The notes below the pieces were generated by a model, which was not told where the DNA came from, searched no databases, and saw only the letters and a list, made by a program, of their open reading frames with translations. A DNA stretch of 64,000 nt, taken from assembly GCF_016863115.1 (NCBI RefSeq), contig NZ_BOOG01000012.1:120009-184008 (forward strand), in the 5' to 3' direction. Made by a program: the position numbers and the translations under genes. The stretch comes from Sphaerimonospora thailandensis. GTDB taxonomy: Bacteria; Actinomycetota; Actinomycetes; Streptosporangiales; Streptosporangiaceae. Positions 20,854 through 29,386 of the stretch are shown here, piece by piece (positions within the stretch are counted from its first letter, which is position 1; each line of letters starts with the position of its first letter).

Positions 20854-21876
20854 CTAACGGGGCACGTCGGCGTACGAGTGGAGGCCGGAAAGGAAGACGT
20901 TCACCCCGATCAGGTTGAACAGCAGACACGCGAACGCGACGAGCGACACGATGATGGCGGCCCTGCCGCGCCATCCGGCCGTCGCCCGGGCGTGGAGGTA
21001 GGCGGCGTACACGATCCAGGTGATGAAGGACCACACCTCCTTGGGATCCCAGCCCCAGTAGCGGCCCCATGCCCGGTCTGCCCACAGCGCCCCGGCGATG
21101 ACGGCGAACGTCCAGATGGGGAAGGCGATCACGATCGCGCTGTGCGCGATGCGCTCGAGGTCGGCCCGGGCGGGCAGGACGGACGGCCGCCCGTCGTGGC
21201 GGATCAGGTAGAGGATCGCGCAGACGCCGGCCAAGGTGAACAGCCCGCTCGCGGCGATGGCTGCGCTGACATGGATCGCGATCCAGTACGAGTGCAGCGC
21301 GGGCATCACCGGCCCGGCCTGGACGTGCAGGAAGAGGACGGCGAAGCCGAGCCCGAGTGCCGCGGTGACGGTCACGAACGCGCCGAGGAAGCGGATCGGC
21401 CGCCGCATCAGCACCACGAGAAACGTCGTGACGGCGGCGAAACACAGCGCCACCACGAACTCGTACATGTTGCCCCACGGCCACCGATCGGCGGCGAGAC
21501 CGCGGGCGAGGATGCCGACGAGGTGGCCCGCCCACGCGATCCAGGTGAGGACGACGGCCACGCCGCCCGCCCGCACGGCCCAAGCAGCCGGCTCAGGCTC
21601 GGTACGGCTCCCGCCCCCGGCCGTGTCGCCTGCCGCATCGGCCGACGCCTCGTCGACACCGACGTCACCACCACCGACGTCACCACCACCGCCGCCGGCA
21701 CGAGCGCCGACCAGCTCACGCCGGGTGGCGACGGCGGCGGCCGCCGTACGGGCCCTGCCGAAGGCGAGTTCCAGCGCGAAACCGATCATGGCGACCAGAT
21801 AGAGCAGGACGGTGACCAAAATCAGCTGGTCGCTCAGCGTGGCCAGTCCCTGGTTCACCTGCGTTGGCATATTCAC
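20854..21876 (-). CDS. ccsB: Cytochrome c biogenesis protein CcsB (CcsA/ResC type)
   Basis: This 340-residue polytopic protein has the heme-handling WWD-type motif WGWDPKEVWSFITWIVYAAY near residue 270. It is the heme-delivery half of the System II cytochrome c synthase and partners ResB. A Gly/Asp-rich linker (residues ~60-90, GGGGGDVGGGDVGVDEAS) is inserted after the first helix. The start is GTG at 21876, sharing one base with the resB stop (TAGTG). Confidence 0.92.
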   Translation of the reverse strand: MNMPTQVNQGLATLSDQLILVTVLLYLVAMIGFALELAFGRARTAAAAVATRRELVGARAGGGGGDVGGGDVGVDEASADAAGDTAGGGSRTEPEPAAWAVRAGGVAVVLTWIAWAGHLVGILARGLAADRWPWGNMYEFVVALCFAAVTTFLVVLMRRPIRFLGAFVTVTAALGLGFAVLFLHVQAGPVMPALHSYWIAIHVSAAIAASGLFTLAGVCAILYLIRHDGRPSVLPARADLERIAHSAIVIAFPIWTFAVIAGALWADRAWGRYWGWDPKEVWSFITWIVYAAYLHARATAGWRGRAAIIVSLVAFACLLFNLIGVNVFLSGLHSYADVPR

Positions 21877-23492
21877 TACTCCTCGCGAAGCATGGTGACG
21901 ATCTCGGCGAACTCCGCGGAGAAGGCCGCACCACTGCCTTCGGTGCGGGTCAATCCTCCCACCGTGACCTTCCCGTCCCGCACCCGCACCCAGACGCGCC
22001 GACGGCGGATGGTCAGGGACAGCACCAGCCCGAGCACGGCGGCGGACGCGGCCAGCAGCGCGGGCAGCCGACCCGGGTCATAGGTGGTCTGCAGGCTGAT
22101 CCACTCCTTGACGCCGGTGAACTGGATCTTCCCGGTGCCGTCGGCCAGTTCGAGGGTGTCGCCGACGGCCAGCGGCTTGGGCTGGGCGGACATCTTGCCG
22201 AGCGGCTTCAGCCCGTCGGTGTCGAGCTGGTAGACCGACTGCGGCACACCCGACCTCATGCCGAGGTCTCCCCCGAACGGGAAGATCTGCACCGTCGGGT
22301 TGACCGCGCCGGGGAACACCGAGACCCACGCGTCGCCGTTCGGCACGGTGGTGGGCAGGAAGCGGCCCAGGAAGCCGAGCTGCAGCGGCTGGGCGTCCGG
22401 GGCCTTGATGACGCATTCGGACGTGTAGGTGGCCTGGTCGGCGGCGAGACACGGCACCGGTCCCTCGTAGGCCACCTGGCCCTTGCCGTCGGTCACTTTG
22501 AACGTCGGAGCGTAACCGTGGCCGATGAGGTAGGTCAGCGTGCCGTCGACGTCCAGCGGCTCGTTGACCTTGAGGTCGAAGTCCCGCGGTGTCGATGTCG
22601 GGGATTCCTGGACCGAGAGCTTCGCGCTGTAGTCGAGCGGCTGGCCCTGTTTGGCCCCGGCCGCCACATACGTGGCCTCGAAGTCCTTCAGCGTGAACGA
22701 GAACGGCTGCAGCGACTCGGCCGACACCTGCTGCCCCGGCATGAACCGGTCGTAGGCCGCCACCGCGTTGGCGAAGCCGTCACCTTCGACCACGAGCACG
22801 TTGCCGCGGTAGCCGTACAGTGCGCCGGCGCCGACCGCGAACAGAATCGCGAGCAGCGCGACGTGGAAGAGCAGGTTGCCGGTCTCGCGCAGGTAGCCCT
22901 TCTCCGCCGCCACCCAGTCGGACCCAGTGACCGCGTCGTGCCCGGTGACGACCCGGAACCGCCTGCGGCGCAGCCGTTTCGCCGCCTCCTCGGCAGTCAG
23001 GTCGCCCTCGAATGCCTCACCGTGCGGCAGGCGCAGCAGGTTGCGCGGGGCGGCCGGGGGTTTGCGGCGGATCTCCTTGACGTGGAGCAGGGCGCGGGGC
23101 AGCACGCACCCGGCCAGTGAGACGAACAGCAGCAGGTAGATCGCGGCGAACCAGGGCGCGCTGAACACGTCGAACATCCAGAACCGGTCGAGCCATTTCG
23201 CCGCGGTCGGACTGTCCTGGAAATACCGCGCGACCTGGCCGGGATCGACGCCGCGCTGTGGGTAGATCGACCCGGGGATCGACGCGAGCGCGAACAGGAA
23301 CAGCAGGATCAGCGCGGTCCGCATCGAGGTGAGCGTCCGCCAGCCCCAGCGGAGCCAGCCGACCACCCCCAACCCGGCCGGCCGCCTGGACTCCGCCGCG
23401 GCCTGTTCGACCGGCTGCTCCTCGACCGACTGCTCTACGGCAGGCTTCGTCGCTTCGGTGTCGCTGGGCATGTTGTCGCGCTGCGCCATCAT
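21876..23492 (-). CDS. resB: Cytochrome c biogenesis protein ResB
   Basis: This protein of about 538 residues is the second half of the System II cytochrome c synthase. It has three N-terminal membrane helices (LRWGWRTLTSMRTALILLFL and following), a large extracytoplasmic domain, and a final helix near the C-terminus. The N-terminal ~45 residues are acidic and Gln-rich. The start is ATG at 23492 (or the next ATG, 23489), overlapping the ccdA TGA. Longer upstream frames are ccdA shadows. Confidence 0.92.
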   Translation of the reverse strand: MMAQRDNMPSDTEATKPAVEQSVEEQPVEQAAAESRRPAGLGVVGWLRWGWRTLTSMRTALILLFLFALASIPGSIYPQRGVDPGQVARYFQDSPTAAKWLDRFWMFDVFSAPWFAAIYLLLFVSLAGCVLPRALLHVKEIRRKPPAAPRNLLRLPHGEAFEGDLTAEEAAKRLRRRRFRVVTGHDAVTGSDWVAAEKGYLRETGNLLFHVALLAILFAVGAGALYGYRGNVLVVEGDGFANAVAAYDRFMPGQQVSAESLQPFSFTLKDFEATYVAAGAKQGQPLDYSAKLSVQESPTSTPRDFDLKVNEPLDVDGTLTYLIGHGYAPTFKVTDGKGQVAYEGPVPCLAADQATYTSECVIKAPDAQPLQLGFLGRFLPTTVPNGDAWVSVFPGAVNPTVQIFPFGGDLGMRSGVPQSVYQLDTDGLKPLGKMSAQPKPLAVGDTLELADGTGKIQFTGVKEWISLQTTYDPGRLPALLAASAAVLGLVLSLTIRRRRVWVRVRDGKVTVGGLTRTEGSGAAFSAEFAEIVTMLREE

Positions 23493-24223
23493 CAGATCAC
23501 CGGCTCGAATCCGGTCACCCAGCCCTGCAGGCGGATGATCATGTCGCCCCACAGACCGGTCACGAGCAGCACGCCCACTGCGACGAGCATGGCACCCCCG
23601 ATGCGAGTGATGAGCGGCGTGTGACGGCGCACCGCCTTGAACGCGTGCAACGCCTTCCGGTAGGCGAGCCCGGCCAGCACGAACGGCAGGCCGAGACCCA
23701 GCGCGTACGCGAAGGCGAGCACGGCCCCGCGTACGGCGCTGCCCTGATCGACCGAGAGCGTGAGGACCACGGCCAGCGTCGGCCCGATGCAGGGCGTCCA
23801 GCCGAGTCCGAAGACGATCCCGAGCAGCGGCGCCCCGGCGAGCCCGGCGGCCGGGAGCCGGTGGATCCGCACGTCCCGCTGCAGACCCGGGATGAGCCCG
23901 AGGAACGCCAGTCCGAGGACGATCGTGACCGCGCCGAGCACGCGCGTGATGACCTCGGCGTTGCCCAGCAGCATGCCCCCGAGGCCGCCGAAGAGCGCGC
24001 CGCCGAGCACGAAAACGGCCGCGAAGCCGAGCACGAACAGCGCGCTGCCCAGCACCATCCGCCCCCGCCTGGGGTCCCCGGTCATACCCGTGACGTACGA
24101 CAGGTAGCCGGGGACCAGCGGCAGCACGCACGGGGAGACGAACGACACCAGGCCGGCGATCACCGCGATCGGGACGGCCACCAGCAGCGAGCCGGACGCG
24201 ACCGCCGTGCCGAGATCACCCAT
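23492..24223 (-). CDS. ccdA: Cytochrome c biogenesis protein CcdA (thiol-disulfide transmembrane carrier)
   Basis: This 243-residue protein has six hydrophobic segments and the paired redox motifs VSFVSPCVLPLVPGYLSYV (Cys in helix 1) and GLGWTPCIGPTLAVVL (Cys in helix 4). These mark the CcdA family, which passes reductant to the extracytoplasmic thioredoxin that keeps apocytochrome c reduced. It lies between the TlpA-like gene and resB, in the usual System II order. Confidence 0.93.
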   Translation of the reverse strand: MGDLGTAVASGSLLVAVPIAVIAGLVSFVSPCVLPLVPGYLSYVTGMTGDPRRGRMVLGSALFVLGFAAVFVLGGALFGGLGGMLLGNAEVITRVLGAVTIVLGLAFLGLIPGLQRDVRIHRLPAAGLAGAPLLGIVFGLGWTPCIGPTLAVVLTLSVDQGSAVRGAVLAFAYALGLGLPFVLAGLAYRKALHAFKAVRRHTPLITRIGGAMLVAVGVLLVTGLWGDMIIRLQGWVTGFEPVI

Positions 24224-24226
24224 CGG

Positions 24227-24859
24227 TCACCGGCCGCCTTCGTCGGCCACCCTGGTGACGGCGGCCAACAGGTCGTCGTACTTGACCTTGCCGAGGGCGC
24301 GGGCGGCGATGCGGCCCTTAGCGTCGATGATCAGAGTCGAGGGGATCGCGGCCGGGGGCACGGTGCCCTGGAAGGCCAGCAGCACCTTGCCGGTCTTGTC
24401 GAAGATGCTCGGGTAGCCGGGCTGCACGCTGCGCTCGAACGCCTGGGCGGAGGCCTCGAGGTCCTTGAAGTTGACCCCGACGAACTCCACTCCCCTGGGC
24501 TTCGTCACGGCCGCGATGTCCTTGAGCACCGGTCCCTCGGCCCGGCAGGGGGCGCACCAGGACGCCCAGAAGTTCAGCACGTAGATCTTGCCCGGCTGCA
24601 GCTTCGCCGTGCCGCCGTCCAGCGTGGGCCCCTCGATCGCCGGGGCCGCGTGGCGCTGCGCGGCATCGAAGAACTCGACCCGCCCGTCGCCGGCGATGAA
24701 CCGTGTGTCGCCGGATTTCGGTTGGGCGGCCTGGTTGCCCGCGCAGCCCGCCAGGGCCGTGACGGCGGTCACGGCCAGCGCCGCGATCGCGGCCAGGCTC
24801 TTGACGGGCCTTCCAGCGGGCCTTTCGGCGGGCCTTCCGGCGGACCTCTTGGCGGACAC
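24227..24859 (-). CDS. TlpA/ResA-family thioredoxin lipoprotein
   Basis: This protein of about 210 residues has a lipoprotein signal (AAIAALAVTAVTALAGC) and a thioredoxin fold with redox centre NFWASWCAPCRAEGP. The later TVPPAAIPSTLIID segment supplies the cis-proline region. It likely reduces apocytochrome c haem-binding cysteines using electrons from CcdA. I chose GTG 24859 because GGGAGA lies upstream at good spacing; the frame extends to 24880. The N-terminus has a short repeat, GRPAERPAGRP, ahead of the hydrophobic core. Confidence 0.88.
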   Translation of the reverse strand: MSAKRSAGRPAERPAGRPVKSLAAIAALAVTAVTALAGCAGNQAAQPKSGDTRFIAGDGRVEFFDAAQRHAAPAIEGPTLDGGTAKLQPGKIYVLNFWASWCAPCRAEGPVLKDIAAVTKPRGVEFVGVNFKDLEASAQAFERSVQPGYPSIFDKTGKVLLAFQGTVPPAAIPSTLIIDAKGRIAARALGKVKYDDLLAAVTRVADEGGR

Positions 24860-24882
24860 GGAAAGAGGATCTCCCTGCACTA

Positions 24883-24912
24883 CGATCGGTAGAGCTTCCA
24901 GCCTACCGATCG
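24883..24912. promoter_or_regulatory. Perfect 10-bp inverted repeat upstream of the TlpA-like gene
   Basis: CGATCGGTAG and CTACCGATCG flank a 10-base spacer, 24 bases upstream of the chosen TlpA start and after the histidine phosphatase gene. It could be an operator or an RNA hairpin ending the upstream gene. No T-run follows on the minus strand. Confidence 0.5.
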
Positions 24913-24925
24913 ACTGCCGTGCCCG

Positions 24926-24964
24926 GTCCGGTGCCCCAGTCCGGTGGCCCAGTCCGGTGGCCCC
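24926..24964. repeat. 13-bp tandem repeat, three units
   Basis: Three near-identical units of GTCCGGTGGCCCA begin at 24926, 24939 and 24952; the first has one difference. They lie in the gap between the histidine phosphatase and the TlpA-like gene. No function is suggested. Confidence 0.7.
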
Positions 24965-24980
24965 GCCGGAGAGCCGGTCC

Positions 24981-25643
24981 TCAGCCGGTCTCCTCGAACA
25001 TCGCGGCCTCGCCCTGCGGCGGCGTACCTCTCACCAGTGCTCCCGCGGGCTCGCTGTAGCCGACGCTGACCAGACGGTCGCCCTCGAACGTGAAGCTGGT
25101 GAGGCTCGCCAGCTCGCACTGCCTGCGGCGCGGGTCGTGCCAGAGCCGTCGGCCCTCCGCCGCGAGTCGGGTGACCCAGATGGGCAGTTGGTGGCTGACG
25201 AGCAGCGCCTCGTGACCGCGCGCCTGCCCGCGAGCGTCGTCGATGACCGACTTCATCCGCGCCACGACCTCGACGTACGGCTCGCCCCAGGATGGGCGGA
25301 AGGGGTTCATGAAGTGCCGGTAGCGGCGGGGATCGCGGAAGAGCGGCCCACCGCCGCCGACGCGCAGGCCCTCGAAGACGTTGGCCGCCTCGGTCAGCCG
25401 GTCGTCGAGTCCGATCTCCAGCCCCAGCATTCGGGCGGACGGCGCGGCCGTCTCCTGGGCGCGCTCCATCGGAGAGCTCAGGACGGCGACGATGTCCCGG
25501 CCGGCGACCGCCTTGGCGACCGTCTCCGCCATCCGCCGCCCGAGTCCGGACAGGTGGTAACCGGGCAGCCTGCCGTACAGCACACCGGTGGGATTGTCGA
25601 CCTCACCATGGCGCAGGAGGTGGACGACGGTCATCTCACTCAT
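24981..25643 (-). CDS. Histidine phosphatase family protein (phosphoglycerate-mutase-like)
   Basis: This 220-residue protein has the phosphohistidine motif LLRHGEVDNPTGVLYGRLPG at residue 9 and the later LLVSHQLPIW with the second catalytic His. These mark the branch-1 histidine phosphatase superfamily; the substrate is unknown. In actinobacteria a member commonly sits between hemL and the resA/ccdA/resB/ccsB genes. Here it is separated from hemL by ~11.5 kb. It overlaps the LysR gene by 8 bases. Confidence 0.88.
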   Translation of the reverse strand: MSEMTVVHLLRHGEVDNPTGVLYGRLPGYHLSGLGRRMAETVAKAVAGRDIVAVLSSPMERAQETAAPSARMLGLEIGLDDRLTEAANVFEGLRVGGGGPLFRDPRRYRHFMNPFRPSWGEPYVEVVARMKSVIDDARGQARGHEALLVSHQLPIWVTRLAAEGRRLWHDPRRRQCELASLTSFTFEGDRLVSVGYSEPAGALVRGTPPQGEAAMFEETG

Positions 25644-26550
25644 GGTCCCGACAGCCTACAGCGCACGCATGCCGGAGGGCTTCGACGGCCGCGCGGATGG
25701 CGGGTCGACGGGCCGCGTCGGTCCGCCAGATGGCGTAGATCTGCCGCATGGGCGACGGCTCGATCTCCAGTACGGCGACGCCCGGCGGCAGCGGCCCGCG
25801 CCCCAGTCGGGGGATCAGCGCGCAACCGTGGCCGCCTGCGACGAACGCGAGCTGGGTCGGGTACTCGTCGGCCATGCAGACGATGTGGGGCTCCCTCTCG
25901 GCCGACCGGAGCAGGAACGTCAGGAAGTCGTGGCAGACCGTGCCCGGCGACGAGCTGATCCAGTCGTCCCCGGCCAACTCGGCGATCCGCACCGCGCCCG
26001 AACCGGCCAGCGGGTGGCCGATCGGCACCACGACGTCGGCGACGTCGTCGAGCAGCGTCGCACGCGACAGACCGTCGGGCAGCGCCATCGGACGGTTGAG
26101 CCAGTCCTGCACCACGGCGAGATCGATCTCGCCCCGGGAGACCTCGCGGATCTGCCGCTCCGGCTCGCGCTCGTAGACGAGCAGGTCGAGATCGGGATGA
26201 CGCTCCTTCAGTGTGGACAGCGCACCGGGCAGGATGCCCCGGGCTCCCGTCGGGAAGGCGGCCATCGTCAGCTTGCCGACGACCGTGCCCCGCAGCGCCT
26301 CGAAATCGGCCTCAGCGGTCTCCACCAGGGCGAGGATGCGCTGCGCGTGATCGGCCAGCAGGCCGGCCGCGTCGGTCAGCCGCACCCCGCGTCCACTGCG
26401 CTCGACGAGCACGCTGCCGGTCTCGCGTTCGAGCTTGGCGATCTGCTGGGAGATGGCCGACGGGGTGACCATCAGCGCCTCGGCCGCCGCGCCCACCGAC
26501 CCGTACACCGAGACCGCGTGCAACGCCTTCAGCCGATTCAAATCCAACAT
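25636..26550 (-). CDS. LysR family transcriptional regulator
   Basis: This 304-residue regulator has an N-terminal winged HTH (MLDLNRLKALHAVSVYGSVG, then TPSAISQQIAKLERETG) and a substrate-binding LysR domain with VVVPIGHPLAGSG. The upstream 107 bases include an AT-rich segment (26555-26590), the likely promoter. It runs on the same strand as the histidine phosphatase, with overlapping ends. The effector is unknown. Confidence 0.9.
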   Translation of the reverse strand: MLDLNRLKALHAVSVYGSVGAAAEALMVTPSAISQQIAKLERETGSVLVERSGRGVRLTDAAGLLADHAQRILALVETAEADFEALRGTVVGKLTMAAFPTGARGILPGALSTLKERHPDLDLLVYEREPERQIREVSRGEIDLAVVQDWLNRPMALPDGLSRATLLDDVADVVVPIGHPLAGSGAVRIAELAGDDWISSSPGTVCHDFLTFLLRSAEREPHIVCMADEYPTQLAFVAGGHGCALIPRLGRGPLPPGVAVLEIEPSPMRQIYAIWRTDAARRPAIRAAVEALRHACAVGCRDHE

Positions 26551-26657
26551 GTAAGCCAGACTAAAACCAAATCCCTAAAAAATCTCATCTGCGCTCAATC
26601 GTCATGTCAGGGCTGCATCTATGCAGGTAATGCGGCACTCGGGGCGATAGACGGAGA

Positions 26658-27428
26658 TCAGACTGCGGCGTTCACTAGCTCCATCAGGTGGGAGGGCGAG
26701 CCGGTGCCGGGGATCGGGGCGACATGGTCGCCGAGGGACAGAAGCCATCGCAGGGCAGTGCGGCCTCCATCGGCGGTGAGCGCGCCGGCGTTCAACGGCC
26801 GATAGGCCACGAAGGGGATGCCGCGGTCGCGGCAGTAGCCGACGGCAGGGTCGTCTGGCTCGTCGCGGTTGAGGCAGTTCTGCACTGCGGCGATCGGGAC
26901 GATGCGGGCGGCCTCCTCGATCTGGGCGCATGAGACCTTGGACAGCCCCACCGCCCGAATCTTGCCCTCCTTGTGGAGGTCGGCGAGCTCGCCGACCTGA
27001 TCGGCGAGGGGCACGGCCGGGTCGATGCGGTGCAGGTAGCACAGCCCAATCGTTTCGGTTGCCAGGCGTCGCAGGCTGGCTTCCACCGCGGCGCGCAGGT
27101 AGTCGGGCCGACCGAGCGGACGCCAGATGTTCGGGCCGGGGCGTATCATGCCGACCTTGGTGGCGACAAGCACCTGGTCGGGGTAGGGGTGGAGCGCCGT
27201 GCGGACGAGCTCTTCAACGGTGTGCGGGCCGTAGGCGTCTGCGGTGTCGATGTGGGTGATGCCCGCTTCGATCGCCTGGCGGAGCACGGCGACCGCAGCG
27301 AGCGGGTCGGTGGGGTGGTCCCAGGTGCCGGGGCCGGTCAGGCGCATGGTGCCGAAGCCCAGGCGGGAGACTGGCTTGTCGGCGATGGCGATGGTGCCGC
27401 CAGGTGCGGCCGTAGTTTCGTCATTCAT
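26658..27428 (-). CDS. Aldo/keto reductase, last gene of the nucleotide-modification operon
   Basis: This 256-residue protein is the short NADPH-dependent TIM-barrel form of the family. It has GFGTMRLTG, the catalytic Asp/Tyr in HIDTADAYGPH, the Lys in VATKVGMI, and the His in LCYLHRIDP. The end lists PIPGTGSPSHL, the usual cofactor-binding segment. I chose ATG 27428 (MNDETTAAPG), 5 bases after the exonuclease stop. It may reduce a carbonyl made by the radical SAM or ThyA-like step, but that is inference. Confidence 0.88.
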   Translation of the reverse strand: MNDETTAAPGGTIAIADKPVSRLGFGTMRLTGPGTWDHPTDPLAAVAVLRQAIEAGITHIDTADAYGPHTVEELVRTALHPYPDQVLVATKVGMIRPGPNIWRPLGRPDYLRAAVEASLRRLATETIGLCYLHRIDPAVPLADQVGELADLHKEGKIRAVGLSKVSCAQIEEAARIVPIAAVQNCLNRDEPDDPAVGYCRDRGIPFVAYRPLNAGALTADGGRTALRWLLSLGDHVAPIPGTGSPSHLMELVNAAV

Positions 27429-27433
27429 GAGAA

Positions 27434-28084
27434 TTAAAATCCCAGGGTGAGTTGCTCCTGCGGTCCCGGCGCGACGTTCTCTCCATCCATCGGGACACCG
27501 GCAAGCCGGACGAGTTCGGCCATCGTGGTGTCGCCCCGGCTCGGCAGGACAGCGATCAGCGCGGGTAGCAGTAGCGTCACTGCGACCGTGTCCCATAGCG
27601 CTCGGTGTGGTTGTCCATCCGGGACGAGGGCGTTCACCTGCTCTGTCAGACGGTGTTCGGTTAGCAAGGCGGTGAGGGATTTGCCGGTCCGGTTACCGTG
27701 GACGTAGCGGGCCAGGCGGAGGGTGTCGAGCAGCGCGGCCGGGCGTAAGCGTGGGGAGCGCCGGTGCAGCAGGCGCCAGTCGACCCGTACGTTGTGCCCG
27801 ACGATGATCGCGGCCTGGACGCGGTCCCGTACGGCGGGCTCGACGGCGTTCCACGGCGGGGCTTGGGCGAGGATCTCGTTGGTCAGGCCGGGTGAGGTCC
27901 AGGGGCGGCGCGGGATGCGCCGCCCCGGGTTGACGAGCGAGTGCCACCCCTGGTCGAGGGCGGGACGGCCGACAGCCATGGGGACGAGCGCGATCTCCAG
28001 GATCGCTTCGTCATCGTGGTCTTGGCTGCCGCTGCCCTCCAGGTCGAGCGCGACCATCGGAGTCTGTTCCCACCGCTGCGGCAT
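27434..28084 (-). CDS. DnaQ-like 3'-5' exonuclease (DEDDh)
   Basis: This 216-residue protein contains all DEDDh residues: D14 and E16 in ALDLEGSG, D102 in GHNVRVDWRLL, and H160 and D165 in HRALWDT. This fold degrades single-stranded DNA, RNA or oligonucleotides. It is not a polymerase subunit here, since no clamp-binding motif or polymerase is nearby. It follows the radical SAM gene by 24 bases and precedes the aldo/keto reductase by 5. It might remove modified or unmodified ends, but its substrate is unknown. Confidence 0.85.
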   Translation of the reverse strand: MPQRWEQTPMVALDLEGSGSQDHDDEAILEIALVPMAVGRPALDQGWHSLVNPGRRIPRRPWTSPGLTNEILAQAPPWNAVEPAVRDRVQAAIIVGHNVRVDWRLLHRRSPRLRPAALLDTLRLARYVHGNRTGKSLTALLTEHRLTEQVNALVPDGQPHRALWDTVAVTLLLPALIAVLPSRGDTTMAELVRLAGVPMDGENVAPGPQEQLTLGF

Positions 28085-28108
28085 CGCTCGTCACCTCTTC
28101 AGTCGTGG

Positions 28109-29386
28109 TCAGTCGTCGTCGTGGCGCGCGCTTGCGGCGAGCCGTTCGCGGGCCTGCTCAAGCAGGTCCTGTTCCTCTGGGGTCAGTGTGTACCCTTCCA
28201 GGGCCCGCCCGTGGGCGGAATGGACGTGCGGGTGTTCGACTTCCCAGACCTGGTATCCGAAGTAGTGCTGCAGCGCGTAGCGGCGCTGCTCCCCGAGCTT
28301 GGCGGTCAAGACATGCCCGTCCTCGATGAGGAATGGTGTGTCGGGATCGAAACCGAACATCTCCAGGGCGGTCCGGAACTCGTCGGGGGTTGGCGCTTTC
28401 AGGGCCTGTCGGCACCGTGCGACCTGCTCAGATGGGCAGATGTCGCACAGTTCCGGTACGCCGAGGTGGCCGTTGTAGTCGGGCAACTTCCAGGCGGCGG
28501 TCACCCCGCAACTCGTCTTGCGGTACAGGGGGATGGAGATACCTGAGTCGCGCCAGGCCTGGACAACGCTGGCGTCGAGTTCGCCGGGGAGGACCTTGCG
28601 GCGCTGCCAGTTGTCGGCGTACGGCACCGGCACGCCAAGGTCGCGCAGGTAGGTGGCGTTTTCCTCCTTGTGGTAGTAGCCGGTGAAGACGATCGCGTCG
28701 ACGCCGGTCTCGTCGGCGACCTGGAGAACTCCGGCCATGGTGTCGGGGTCGTCGTTCCACCCGGGGACGATGGGCCTCCAGTACAGGATCACCTTCGTGT
28801 TGCCCCGGTGGGCGGCGGCCGTGCGAATGGAGTCGACGGTGGTGCTGGTCTTGGCGATCGGCTCGACTCGGGCATCGTTGATCCCCGAGTAGGTGAACAG
28901 CAGCGTCGGCCGGATGTACTGCAGTCGGCCGAGCCTGGCCATGTCTTCTTCTCGGACGTGGAAGCGGGTGATGATGAGCACGAGGTTGCTCAGGCCGCGC
29001 CGGTCCAGTTCCTCCAGAACGGCGAAGGTGTGCGGTTTCACCCCGGGCAAGAACGGGTCGGTGGCCTTGTTGAACAGCTGCAGCGGCGTGGTGTGCGGCA
29101 GGAACTCCGGGTGGGCTACGAGCATCTCGACGGCTTCGGGCGTGGTGACGAGCATCTGAGGGACCTTGTCGTCGAAGTTTCCCCAGAAGTGCCGTACGCA
29201 GTAGCCGCAGTCGAGCGGGCAGCCGACGATGTGGTTGAGCGACAGCCCGGACTTGCGGTTGCCGACGATGAGCCGCATGTAGGGGTCGAGGGTGGCCTGC
29301 TGCTCGGCGGGCATGACCTTCAGGTCGGTGGGCCGCAGCCCGGCGCGGTGGATGGTCGGGGGCGGGAGAACAGGTTCCGCGGTCAT
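28109..29386 (-). CDS. Radical SAM enzyme with CxxxCxxC and a C-terminal Cys cluster
   Basis: This 425-residue protein has the radical SAM cluster motif CPLDCGYC (C56, C60, C63) near the N-terminus and a TIM-barrel-like region to ~residue 250. Four more cysteines at 293, 314, 317 and 325 (TSCG, ELCDIC, ARC) could bind an auxiliary Fe-S cluster. The CxxxCxxC spacing and early position recall the spore-photoproduct-lyase-like group, but I cannot assign a reaction. The ATG overlaps the NDK-like stop (ATGA), so it belongs to the modification operon. Confidence 0.85.
   Translation of the reverse strand: MTAEPVLPPPTIHRAGLRPTDLKVMPAEQQATLDPYMRLIVGNRKSGLSLNHIVGCPLDCGYCVRHFWGNFDDKVPQMLVTTPEAVEMLVAHPEFLPHTTPLQLFNKATDPFLPGVKPHTFAVLEELDRRGLSNLVLIITRFHVREEDMARLGRLQYIRPTLLFTYSGINDARVEPIAKTSTTVDSIRTAAAHRGNTKVILYWRPIVPGWNDDPDTMAGVLQVADETGVDAIVFTGYYHKEENATYLRDLGVPVPYADNWQRRKVLPGELDASVVQAWRDSGISIPLYRKTSCGVTAAWKLPDYNGHLGVPELCDICPSEQVARCRQALKAPTPDEFRTALEMFGFDPDTPFLIEDGHVLTAKLGEQRRYALQHYFGYQVWEVEHPHVHSAHGRALEGYTLTPEEQDLLEQARERLAASARHDDD

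Noticed and set aside
28109..29386. Spore photoproduct lyase assignment
   Set aside because: Only the CxxxCxxC spacing recalls that family. The C-terminal cysteines and operon context differ, so I give no specific function.
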